Below are positions 36,607-44,186 of a stretch of DNA of 64,000 nt, piece by piece (the stretch's first letter is position 1; each line of letters starts with the position of its first letter). The DNA is taken from positions 2,852,001 through 2,916,000 of the forward strand of contig NZ_JACCFM010000001.1 of assembly GCF_013410665.1 (NCBI RefSeq), in the 5' to 3' direction. Source of the stretch: Leifsonia psychrotolerans. Lineage in GTDB: Bacteria > Actinomycetota > Actinomycetes > Actinomycetales > Microbacteriaceae. A model generated the notes under the pieces. The model searched no databases and had not been told where the DNA came from. It saw nothing but the letters and a program-made list of their open reading frames with translations. The translations under genes were made by a program, and so were the position numbers.

Positions 36607-38117
36607 AACGCCAGTTCCCCAACCCGCTCGAGCTCGCCGAGCTGATGAAGTTCAAGACGCCGACGATGAACCCGACCGACCGTCGACTTGAGAAGGCGCT
36701 GACCATCGCCGACCTGCGCTCCATCGCCAAGCGTCGCACGCCGAAGGCGCCGTTTGACTACACGGAGGGCTCGGCCGAGGGTGAAATCTCGCTGGCCCGT
36801 GCCCGCCAGGCGTTCCAGGACGTCGAGTTTCACCCGGCAATCCTGCGCAACGTGCCCGTCGTCGACACGAGCTGTGAGGTCTTGGGCGGTCCGAGTGCGA
36901 TGCCATTCGGTATCGCACCGACGGGCTTCACCCGCATGATGCAGACCGAAGGCGAGACCGCGGGGGCCGGCGCGGCTGGCGCGGCGGGCATCCCCTTCAC
37001 GCTCTCGACGCTCGGCACCACGTCGATCGAAGACGTGAAAGCCGCGAACCCCTCAGGCCGTAACTGGTTCCAGCTCTACGTCATGAAGGACCGCGAAGTC
37101 TCGTACAACCTCGTCCGCCGCGCCGCCGCCGCGGGCTTCGACACGCTGTTCTTCACGGTCGACACCCCGGTCGCCGGGGCCCGCCACCGCGACAAGCGCA
37201 ACGGATTCTCGATTCCGCCGCAGCTGACCCCGGGCACCGTGATCAATGCACTGCCCCGTCCGGCCTGGTGGATCAACTTCCTCACGACACCGAAACTCGA
37301 GTTCGCCTCGCTCTCGTCGACGGGCGGCACCGTGGGTGAACTGCTCAACGACGCCATGGACCCGACGATCTCGTTTGACGACCTGGCGACGATCCGGTCG
37401 ATGTGGCCGGGCAAGCTCGTCGTCAAGGGCGTGCAGACCGTCGAAGACGCGAAGCTTCTGGCCGACCTCGGCGTGGACGGCATCGTGCTCTCGAACCATG
37501 GTGGACGCCAACTCGACCGCGCCCCGATCCCCTTCCACCTGCTGCCCGCCGTTGCTCGCGAGGTCGGGAACGATCTCGAGGTGCAGATCGACACCGGCAT
37601 CATGAACGGCGCCGACATCGTCGCATCCGTCGCGCTCGGCGCCGACTTCACGCTCATCGGTCGCGCCTACCTCTACGGCCTGATGGCCGGCGGGCGCCGC
37701 GGCGTCGACAAGACCATCGAGATTCTGCGCACCGAAATCGAGCGCACCATGAAGCTGCTCGAAGTCGCCTCCCTCGACGAGCTCAGCCCGAAGCACGTCA
37801 CGCAGCTCGCCACCATGATGCCGATCGCTCGCCCGCTGACGGATGCCGCGGCTGCGGTTCCCGAAAAGAAGGCGCCGGTGCGAAAGCCGGTCGCCGCCCA
37901 GGCGACCACGGCTCCGGCACCGGCACCGAAGGCAGCCGCACCCGCGAAGAAAGCCACCACGCCCAAGGCCCCGGCCGCGCAGACAGCTGCCAGCGCTGCG
38001 CCGACGACCACGACCGCCGCCAAGAAGGCCCCGGCCACCAAACCCGCCGCCAAGAAGGCCCCGGCCACCACACCCGCCGCCAAGAAGGCCCCGGCCGCCA
38101 CACCCGTCGCCAAGTAG
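36600..38117 (+). CDS. lldD: FMN-dependent L-lactate dehydrogenase with Lys/Ala/Pro tail
   Basis: 505 aa. The GTG at 36600 follows AAGGAG. Residues 1-400 form the FMN alpha-hydroxyacid dehydrogenase barrel, with SNHGGRQLD holding the catalytic His300 and Arg303. The last 80 or so residues are an unusual low-complexity tail with repeats of AAKKAPA (DNA unit about 30 bp, three copies, 38016-38115), resembling actinobacterial histone-like or HBHA tails. It should oxidise L-lactate to pyruvate. Because the rhamnose pathway here ends in L-lactate, it can complete that route. Other 2-hydroxyacids are possible substrates. Confidence 0.88.
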   Translation: MVKRQFPNPLELAELMKFKTPTMNPTDRRLEKALTIADLRSIAKRRTPKAPFDYTEGSAEGEISLARARQAFQDVEFHPAILRNVPVVDTSCEVLGGPSAMPFGIAPTGFTRMMQTEGETAGAGAAGAAGIPFTLSTLGTTSIEDVKAANPSGRNWFQLYVMKDREVSYNLVRRAAAAGFDTLFFTVDTPVAGARHRDKRNGFSIPPQLTPGTVINALPRPAWWINFLTTPKLEFASLSSTGGTVGELLNDAMDPTISFDDLATIRSMWPGKLVVKGVQTVEDAKLLADLGVDGIVLSNHGGRQLDRAPIPFHLLPAVAREVGNDLEVQIDTGIMNGADIVASVALGADFTLIGRAYLYGLMAGGRRGVDKTIEILRTEIERTMKLLEVASLDELSPKHVTQLATMMPIARPLTDAAAAVPEKKAPVRKPVAAQATTAPAPAPKAAAPAKKATTPKAPAAQTAASAAPTTTTAAKKAPATKPAAKKAPATTPAAKKAPAATPVAK

Positions 38118-38129
38118 CCGCCACACCTC

Positions 38130-38194
38130 TGCCCCGGTGCGGTCAGATCGTCGCCACGCATTCCGCAGACCGACGAGCTGGCCGCACCGGGGCA
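38130..38194 (+). terminator. Inverted repeat after lldD
   Basis: tgccccggtgcgg (38130-38142) and ccgcaccggggca (38182-38194) are perfect 13-bp arms 39 nt apart, 12 nt past the lldD stop. Probable 3' end of the lldD transcript. Confidence 0.5.
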
Positions 38195-38310
38195 TCAGCC
38201 AACCGCCGAACGAATCGTGCGTACCATTCAGTGATGGCGCTGGACCGACGCCGAAGGCCCGCGCGCGCATCCGTCCCTCTATTCCCGTCATCGAAGCCGG
38301 AGTTGACCCC

Positions 38311-39366
38311 ATGACCGAATCGACCAGGCCGCCGAGAGACCCGCAGGATGGCGACGGATGCGCATGCCAGCCACCTCGCCACTCGGAACCGAGCGAGACG
38401 ACCGCGGCAGTGGAGCCTGCCGACGGCCCCGTCGTGGCGAGACGACCGCAGATTTCCGGCGATGCGGCTGCCGTCGACACGGGCGTATCACGACCGCAGA
38501 CGCATGCGATTGAGCAATGCGCCGTTCCGGCCCAAACGTTCCAGATGGGCGACCCCTTCGGCGACGGCAAACCGGGCGACGGTGAGCATTTCGTGCACGA
38601 CGTCACGCTTCGCGAGTTCACCATCGACGCGACCGCGGTGACCAACGCCGACTTCGCCGCCTTTGTCGACGCAACCGGGTATCGCACCGAGGCGGAACGC
38701 TACGAGTTCTCTGCGGTATTTCATCTGTCGATTGCCGCCCCGCGCACTGATGTACTCGAACCAGTGCGAGGCACGCCCTGGTGGCACGGCGTACGTGGAG
38801 CGGACTGGCGGCATCCGGGAGGGCGGCTCTCTGACCTCGACGGGCTGAACGACCACCCCGTCGTGCACGTGTCTTGGAATGACGCCATGGCCTACTGCCG
38901 ATGGGCCAGCCGCCGACTCCCGACCGAGGCGGAGTGGGAGTGCGCCGCGCGCGGAGGGGCGCACGGCCAACGCTTCCCCTGGGGCAATGAGCTCCTGAGC
39001 GGCCTGGGCCGCTGGCAATGCAACATCTGGCAGGGTGACTTTCCCCGGCACAATACGCTGGCCGATGGATGGCTCACCACAGCGCCCGCACGCAGCTTTC
39101 GCCCCAACGGTTACGGACTCTGGCAAGCCGTCGGCAACGTCTGGGAATGGTGCTCCGACTGGTTCAGCGCCGAGGCCTACCTCTCCCACGACCCTCTCAA
39201 CCCGCGGGGGCCCGCCCGCGGCACCGGCCGAGTGCTGCGCGGCGGCTCATTCCTCTGCCACGACTCCTACTGCAATCGCTACCGCAGCGCGGCCCGCTCT
39301 TCGAACACCGCAGACTCCTCAATGTCGAACAGCGGATTTCGCACCGTGGCGCTCCCCGCCGACTGA
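38311..39366 (+). CDS. Formylglycine-generating enzyme (sulfatase-modifying)
   Basis: 351 aa with ATG and GGAG 8 nt upstream. The FGE-sulfatase fold covers about 70-350. The active-site cysteine pair is present in GGSFLCHDSYCNRYR (Cys316 and Cys321), as in copper-dependent aerobic FGEs. It converts the Cys of CxPxR in sulfatases to formylglycine. The N-terminal 65 residues are disordered, with a Cys-x-Cys. No sulfatase is encoded in the window, so its client must be elsewhere. Confidence 0.92.
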   Translation: MTESTRPPRDPQDGDGCACQPPRHSEPSETTAAVEPADGPVVARRPQISGDAAAVDTGVSRPQTHAIEQCAVPAQTFQMGDPFGDGKPGDGEHFVHDVTLREFTIDATAVTNADFAAFVDATGYRTEAERYEFSAVFHLSIAAPRTDVLEPVRGTPWWHGVRGADWRHPGGRLSDLDGLNDHPVVHVSWNDAMAYCRWASRRLPTEAEWECAARGGAHGQRFPWGNELLSGLGRWQCNIWQGDFPRHNTLADGWLTTAPARSFRPNGYGLWQAVGNVWEWCSDWFSAEAYLSHDPLNPRGPARGTGRVLRGGSFLCHDSYCNRYRSAARSSNTADSSMSNSGFRTVALPAD

Positions 39367-39392
39367 AAGCGTCGTGATGGGATCTCGCCGTG

Positions 39393-40238
39393 CTAGCGGC
39401 GCAGTTCCAACGTGCAGCACTTCACGCCGCCACCGCCGAGCAGCAGCTCCGACAGATCGACTCCGATCGGGTTGTAGCCGCGGGCGCGCAGCTCGCGCTC
39501 GAAGTCCTTCGCACGCGAGGCGATGACCACGTTGTAACCGTCAGAGAAGGAGTTGAGGCCGAGGATTGCAGCGTCGGCTTCGGTGGCGATCACGGCATCC
39601 GGAAAACGATCGCGCAGAATCATGAGGCTCGGCTCGTCGAACGCACTCGGCAGGTAGGCGATGTTGGTGTCGTCGAGCACCGCGAGCGCGGTGTCGAGGT
39701 GATAGAAGCTGGGGTTGATCAGGGTGAGAGTGATCACCTGGCGCCCGAAAATCGACGCAATCTCTTCATGACTGTTCGAGGCGGTGCGAAAGCCGGTGCC
39801 GGCCAGAATCACGCCGTCGACGAGCAGAAAATCGCCCTCGCCCTCGTTGACCTCGACCGGCTCGCGCACATCAAAACCGGCCTGGCCGAACCAGTCCATG
39901 TAGGCCGGACCCTCCGGCTGACGTTGCGGGAAGGTGAACTTTGCGCCATACGCGATGCCGTCGATGACGAAGCCGCCATTCGCGGCATAGACCATGTCGG
40001 GCAGTCCGTCGATCGGGTCGATCAGGCGCACGTCGAAGCCGAGCCCCACGTAGGTGTCATACAGCGTTTCCCACTGCTTCACGGCGAGGCTGGTATCGGT
40101 CGGCAGCGAGGGGTCCATGTAGGGGTTGATTCGGTAGACCACCGTGAAATACTCTGGCTTGCACATGAGCACAGTGCGGGTGACGGGCGTGCGCTGCGGA
40201 ACAGCCATCGCGGCAGATTCGTTGAGGGCGGTTGACAT
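39393..40238 (-). CDS. ddaH: Dimethylargininase (DDAH-like)
   Basis: 281 aa with AAGGAG before the ATG. An amidinotransferase/hydrolase beta-propeller with an Asp region (DMVYAANGGFV), His in NPSFYHLDTAL and the C-terminal nucleophile in GGGGVKCCTLELRR (Cys274/275). It hydrolyses N-methylated arginines to citrulline plus methylamines. It diverges from an Lrp-type regulator across a 222-bp region with paired TGCGCA sites and ends 26 bp from the convergent FGE gene. Confidence 0.87.
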   Translation of the reverse strand: MSTALNESAAMAVPQRTPVTRTVLMCKPEYFTVVYRINPYMDPSLPTDTSLAVKQWETLYDTYVGLGFDVRLIDPIDGLPDMVYAANGGFVIDGIAYGAKFTFPQRQPEGPAYMDWFGQAGFDVREPVEVNEGEGDFLLVDGVILAGTGFRTASNSHEEIASIFGRQVITLTLINPSFYHLDTALAVLDDTNIAYLPSAFDEPSLMILRDRFPDAVIATEADAAILGLNSFSDGYNVVIASRAKDFERELRARGYNPIGVDLSELLLGGGGVKCCTLELRR

Positions 40239-40400
40239 GGGAACTCCTTCATCGTGGTTCTGCCCGGCGGATGCCGTCGGTACAGTCCCGAGGGATGGCG
40301 GACCAGGTCGCTCACGAGAGCCCGTCGCAGAATATGAATCTCACGCGACGAGACGCCAAGTTCAGTTTGGCACGACACGATTCAACACTTCATGCTGAAT

Positions 40401-40440
40401 TGCGCAAATATTCTGCGCACCTTCCCCCCTTGGCGCAATT
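40401..40440. promoter_or_regulatory. Lrp-type sites between ddaH and its regulator
   Basis: TGCGCAAATATTCTGCGCA (40401-40419) holds two TGCGCA elements around an AT-rich centre. A third related GGCGCAATT lies at 40432-40440. The cluster is just upstream of the Lrp-family start, so autoregulation and ddaH control are likely. Confidence 0.55.
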
Positions 40441-40460
40441 ATCTACCGTAGACTCGGGCA

Positions 40461-40898
40461 ATGGACAACCTCGACCGCGGCATTCTTGACCTTCTCCGCC
40501 AGAATGCGCGTGCCGGATACGGCGACATCGGCTCGGTCGTCGGCCTGTCGGCGTCAGCGGTAAAGCGCCGCGTCGACCGCCTGGTCTCCGACGGTGTGAT
40601 CCGTGGCTTCACGATTCAGGTCGACCCGGCCGTCGACGGCATGGCCACCGAGGCCTACGTCGAGTTGTTCTGCCGCGGCACCGTGGCGCCCGACGAATTG
40701 CTGCGCATCCTCTCGAGTGTGCCCGAGGTCGTCGACGCCGGCACCGTCACGGGCAGCGCTGACGCGATGGTGCATATCCGGGCTCGCGACATTCCGAGCC
40801 TCGAGGACGCCCTCGAGCGAGTCCGCCAGGCACCCAATGTCGACCACACTCGAAGCGCCATCGTTCTGTCACGCCTGATTCACCGCTCTGGAGCGTAA
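40461..40898 (+). CDS. Lrp/AsnC-family transcriptional regulator
   Basis: 145 aa, family length. The N-terminal helix-turn-helix starts LDRGILDLLRQNARAGYGDIG, and the C-terminal RAM ligand domain covers about 65-140. It is divergent from ddaH and probably senses arginine-derived amino acids, but the ligand is not readable from sequence. It ends 22 bp from the convergent permease gene. Confidence 0.88.
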   Translation: MDNLDRGILDLLRQNARAGYGDIGSVVGLSASAVKRRVDRLVSDGVIRGFTIQVDPAVDGMATEAYVELFCRGTVAPDELLRILSSVPEVVDAGTVTGSADAMVHIRARDIPSLEDALERVRQAPNVDHTRSAIVLSRLIHRSGA

Positions 40899-40920
40899 CC
40901 CAGACCGGCGCACGCCACGG

Positions 40921-41694
40921 TCAGGTCGCGATCACGGCCGGTTTCTGCAGCGCGGGCGCCAGCAGGTGGATCAGGGCGACGGCCGCGACCGACCCGGCGC
41001 ACAGGATGCCGGCGAGCACGACGACTTGAAACCGTCCCGCTTCCAGCGGTGAGGCCCCACCGAAAATCGCGCCGACGAACGCGCCGGGAAGCGTGACCAG
41101 CCCGGTGGTCTTGGTCTGATCCGTTGACGGGATCATGGCGAAATGGATGGCGCGCCGGGCCAGGTCTCGCGTCGCTTGACGCGGCCGCGCGCCAAGCGCC
41201 AGCCAGCCCTCGACCTCATCCCAATGCTCCCCGACCGCCTCATTGAACCGGCGACCGGCGATCGTGGCGATCGACATGGCGTTGCCGATGATGATGCCGC
41301 CATAGGCCAGCACGTAACGGGGCGAAAATTCGATCGACCCCGTCGCGAACACAATCACCAGGGCAAGAAGCACCCCGGCACCCATCGCCGCGGCCATGCC
41401 TGCGAGGCGGCCCCACGACATGCCGATTCGACGGGTGGCGGTTGTCACCGCCGCACAGAACATCACCACCAATCCCACGCCCACCCAGAGTGGGCTCGAA
41501 ATAATTCCGCCCAGGATGAGGCTGATCGCCGCCAGCTGGAGGATTCCACGCAGCAGTGCCCACGCCGGCGCATACGGTCGGGGGGTACGGTAGCCCCGCA
41601 ACACCACGACGACGACGAGAATCAGCAGGGTCAGGCCGAGCAGAGTGGGCAGCAGCCCCGCGAGCTGGGACTGCGTGCCGGACGGGAGGATCAT
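40921..41694 (-). CDS. FetB/UPF0014-family ABC permease, without adjacent ATPase
   Basis: 257 aa with about seven TM helices. The family signature STDQTKTTGLVTLPGAFVG is followed by GGASPLEA. E. coli FetB pairs with the ATPase FetA in metal (iron) export. Here no fetA-like gene is adjacent: the flanks are a convergent Lrp gene and a divergent hydrolase. It must borrow an ATPase or work differently. Confidence 0.83.
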   Translation of the reverse strand: MILPSGTQSQLAGLLPTLLGLTLLILVVVVVLRGYRTPRPYAPAWALLRGILQLAAISLILGGIISSPLWVGVGLVVMFCAAVTTATRRIGMSWGRLAGMAAAMGAGVLLALVIVFATGSIEFSPRYVLAYGGIIIGNAMSIATIAGRRFNEAVGEHWDEVEGWLALGARPRQATRDLARRAIHFAMIPSTDQTKTTGLVTLPGAFVGAIFGGASPLEAGRFQVVVLAGILCAGSVAAVALIHLLAPALQKPAVIAT

Positions 41695-41835
41695 GAGATG
41701 AGACTACCGAGAGCGGGGCATACCCACCGCACGGATGCGACCAATCAACACCACCCCTCGCCAGGCCACTCGATTCGCTGTCACACTGGGCTCCTCGGCC
41801 CCACCGCAGGTTTCAGAACACCGAACAGGACAGCC

Positions 41836-42684
41836 ATGACCGACAGTGCAGATCCAACCAACGCCTCCGCGGCCGACACCCCACCGCGATCAGATCTCGC
41901 CGGCTGGAGCCGCGCCCCATTCTCGGCCGTCGGACTCAGCTACGACTGCTTTGAGAAAGGGAGCGGACCCGGCGTGGTCCTGATCCCTGAGATCCCGGGC
42001 ATCACCCCCGAGGTTCTCGCGCTGGCCGATCATCTCGTCAGCAGTGGTTTCACCGTTGTCGTGCCGTCCCTGTTCGGCACCCCCGGCGGGCCCAGCAACG
42101 GTGCCGCTATCGCCCGAGTGATCGGGCGACTCTGCGTCGCAGCGGAATTCCGTGCCTTCGCCCTGGATGCCCGGCGCCCGATCACCGCCTACCTCCGGGC
42201 CGTTGCGGCCGATCTGGCCTCCCGCACGCCAGGTCCCGGCGTCGGCGTCATCGGCATGTGTTTCACCGGAGGGTTCGCTCTGGCCACCGCAGTGGATGAT
42301 GTCGTTCTGGCTCCTGTTCTCAGCCAGCCGGCGGTGCCCTTTCCAGTCGGGCGCGCCCGACAGATCGACCCGGGACTCAGCACAGCCGAGCTGGATCGGA
42401 TCGCAGCCCGCACCACGAGCGACAATCTCTGTGTTCTCGGCCTGCGCTTCAGCGAGGATTCCAGTTCGCCGCGCGGTCGATTCGACACTCTCTCGGCACG
42501 CCTCGGCGATGCATTTGAGGTCATCGAACTCGATTCCTCCGCGGGCAATAGTGCGGGTTTCCCGAAGACCGCGCACTCGGTGCTCACCACCGAGATGCGC
42601 GAGACGCCCGGTCACCCGACGCTCGCCGCCCGCCAGCGGGTGGTCGAGTTTCTCACGGAACGCCTCAGCGAACCCCACCGCTGA
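41836..42684 (+). CDS. Dienelactone hydrolase family protein
   Basis: 282 aa from the ATG at 41836 after AGGA. An alpha/beta hydrolase with the Cys nucleophile in GMCFTGGFAL and a His near TPGHPT at the C-terminus, as in dienelactone hydrolases. The fold suggests hydrolysis of a lactone or small ester in the cytosol. No aromatic-degradation genes adjoin it, so the substrate is open. The TGA stop falls inside the first unit of the tandem repeat that follows. Confidence 0.85.
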   Translation: MTDSADPTNASAADTPPRSDLAGWSRAPFSAVGLSYDCFEKGSGPGVVLIPEIPGITPEVLALADHLVSSGFTVVVPSLFGTPGGPSNGAAIARVIGRLCVAAEFRAFALDARRPITAYLRAVAADLASRTPGPGVGVIGMCFTGGFALATAVDDVVLAPVLSQPAVPFPVGRARQIDPGLSTAELDRIAARTTSDNLCVLGLRFSEDSSSPRGRFDTLSARLGDAFEVIELDSSAGNSAGFPKTAHSVLTTEMRETPGHPTLAARQRVVEFLTERLSEPHR

Positions 42685-42782
42685 TCGAGCTCCCACCGCT
42701 GATCGAGCTCCCACCGCCGATCGAGCTCCCACCGCTGATCGAGCTCCCACCGCTGATCGAGCTCCCACCGCTGATCGAGCTC
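42681..42782. repeat. 18-bp tandem repeat, five and two-thirds copies
   Basis: The unit CTGATCGAGCTCCCACCG repeats at 42681, 42699, 42717 (one substitution), 42735 and 42753, with a truncated copy at 42771. It contains the TGATCGAG half of the extragenic palindrome found nearby and in the 55-57 kb array. Confidence 0.9.
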
Positions 42783-43006
42783 GTCGAGATCCCGCGACCC
42801 AGCCTCGAACCCGGGAACCAGGGTCTCGACACGCTCGACCAACGGGTCGTCGATCGACCCCAGCCTCGAAACCCGGGAACCAGGGTCTCGACACGCTCGA
42901 CCAACGAAACCAGCGCCCCCACCGCTGATCGAGCCTGTCGAGATCCCGCCTCGACACGGGCTCGCCCGCCTCGATCACCGAGACGGGCGCGCTTCCAGCC
43001 TGACGC
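42783..43006. repeat. Cluster of extragenic palindromes
   Basis: Alternating copies of GGTCTCGACACGCTCGACCA and its near-reverse-complement (TGATCGAGCCTGTCGAGAT) lie between the hydrolase and the glycerol facilitator. They can pair into long stems. No gene is seen. The placement between convergent genes is typical of REP-like elements. Confidence 0.75.
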
Positions 43007-43951
43007 TCAGTCCAGGTCAGCGTCCTCGCGAGTACGACCGACCGGCTCCAGCTTCGTTCCGCGCGCGTGCAGGATGTCGCCGATGAACCAGTCATAGAGC
43101 AACACGCCGATGATCCCACCGATGAGGGGCCCGACGATTGGAACCCAGAAATACCAACTGAATGCCCCGGTGACGGTTCCCGGCATTGCCACATCACCCC
43201 AACCGGCGGCCCACGCGAAGAGACGCGGTCCGAGGTCACGGGCCGGGTTGATCGCGTATCCGGCGTTTGCGCCATAGGACATGCCGATGGCGGCGATGGC
43301 GAGGCCGATCACGAGGGGGCCGAGGTTCGCCTTTACCGCGGTGTTGCGCATGTCGATGATCGCGACGATGAAGATCAGCAGGAACGCGGTGCCCACGATC
43401 TGGTCGATCAGGGGGCCGACCATGTTGCCCTCGAAATACTTGGCGGGGAAGGTCGCGAAGATCGAGAACGTCGTGAGGCCTCCGGCCGCATCACGCGCGA
43501 CACCGACCGCCTTGTTATACGCGTCGATTGCGTTGTAGTAAACGAGGTAGACCAGTGCGGCACCCACGAATGCGCCCAGAACCTGCGCGAGCATATACGG
43601 CCCGACCTTTTTCCAGGCGAACTTGCGTCGTAGCGCAAATGCCAGGGTGACAGCGGGGTTCAGGTGAGCCCCACTCACGCCACCGGCGATGTAGATGGCG
43701 AGCATCACGGCGAACGCCCAACCCCAGGTGATCAGCAGCCAGTCACCGGCCGCATCGAAGATCGTTGTCGCGCTGGATGTACGGCCTGACCCGGGCAATG
43801 CCGCAACCGCCATTGCCACGACACCATCACCGAAGGCGATGATCACAAACGTGCCGAGGAATTCCGCGAGGCATTCCCCCCACGTTCCACCGAGTCTTTT
43901 CAGACCGCTTCCGTTTCGAACCGCGTTTCGCAATGGCGTAATGTCGCTCAT
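43007..43951 (-). CDS. glpF: Glycerol facilitator-type aquaporin
   Basis: 314 aa from the ATG at 43951 with AAGGAGG upstream. Two NPA boxes, GAHLNPAVTLAF and GYAINPARDLGPR. The Asp after the second NPAR is the mark of glycerol-conducting members. Six TM helices. It passes glycerol and other small neutral solutes, possibly lactic acid. No glpK or glpD adjoins. The C-terminus (about 290-314) is charged and cytosolic. Confidence 0.9.
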   Translation of the reverse strand: MSDITPLRNAVRNGSGLKRLGGTWGECLAEFLGTFVIIAFGDGVVAMAVAALPGSGRTSSATTIFDAAGDWLLITWGWAFAVMLAIYIAGGVSGAHLNPAVTLAFALRRKFAWKKVGPYMLAQVLGAFVGAALVYLVYYNAIDAYNKAVGVARDAAGGLTTFSIFATFPAKYFEGNMVGPLIDQIVGTAFLLIFIVAIIDMRNTAVKANLGPLVIGLAIAAIGMSYGANAGYAINPARDLGPRLFAWAAGWGDVAMPGTVTGAFSWYFWVPIVGPLIGGIIGVLLYDWFIGDILHARGTKLEPVGRTREDADLD

Positions 43952-44186
43952 CAGGGCGCCTCCTTGGGGGAATTGACCTCTGGGCCACAGAAGATGCGGA
44001 AGCACCGCTGCGATGCAGAGGCTAGCTGAACCAGAAGCTACGCCCGCGCCTGACGTTTCACAATCCCCTGAGCGCGCCCGCGCACGGAATGCGACGTCAG
44101 GAGCGCCTGCCGCCGGCGGGTTCAGACCGCCGACGGCCTGCGGACGGCGCAGTTCGCGCCCGCTCGATCAGGTCACGCGGACTGAA

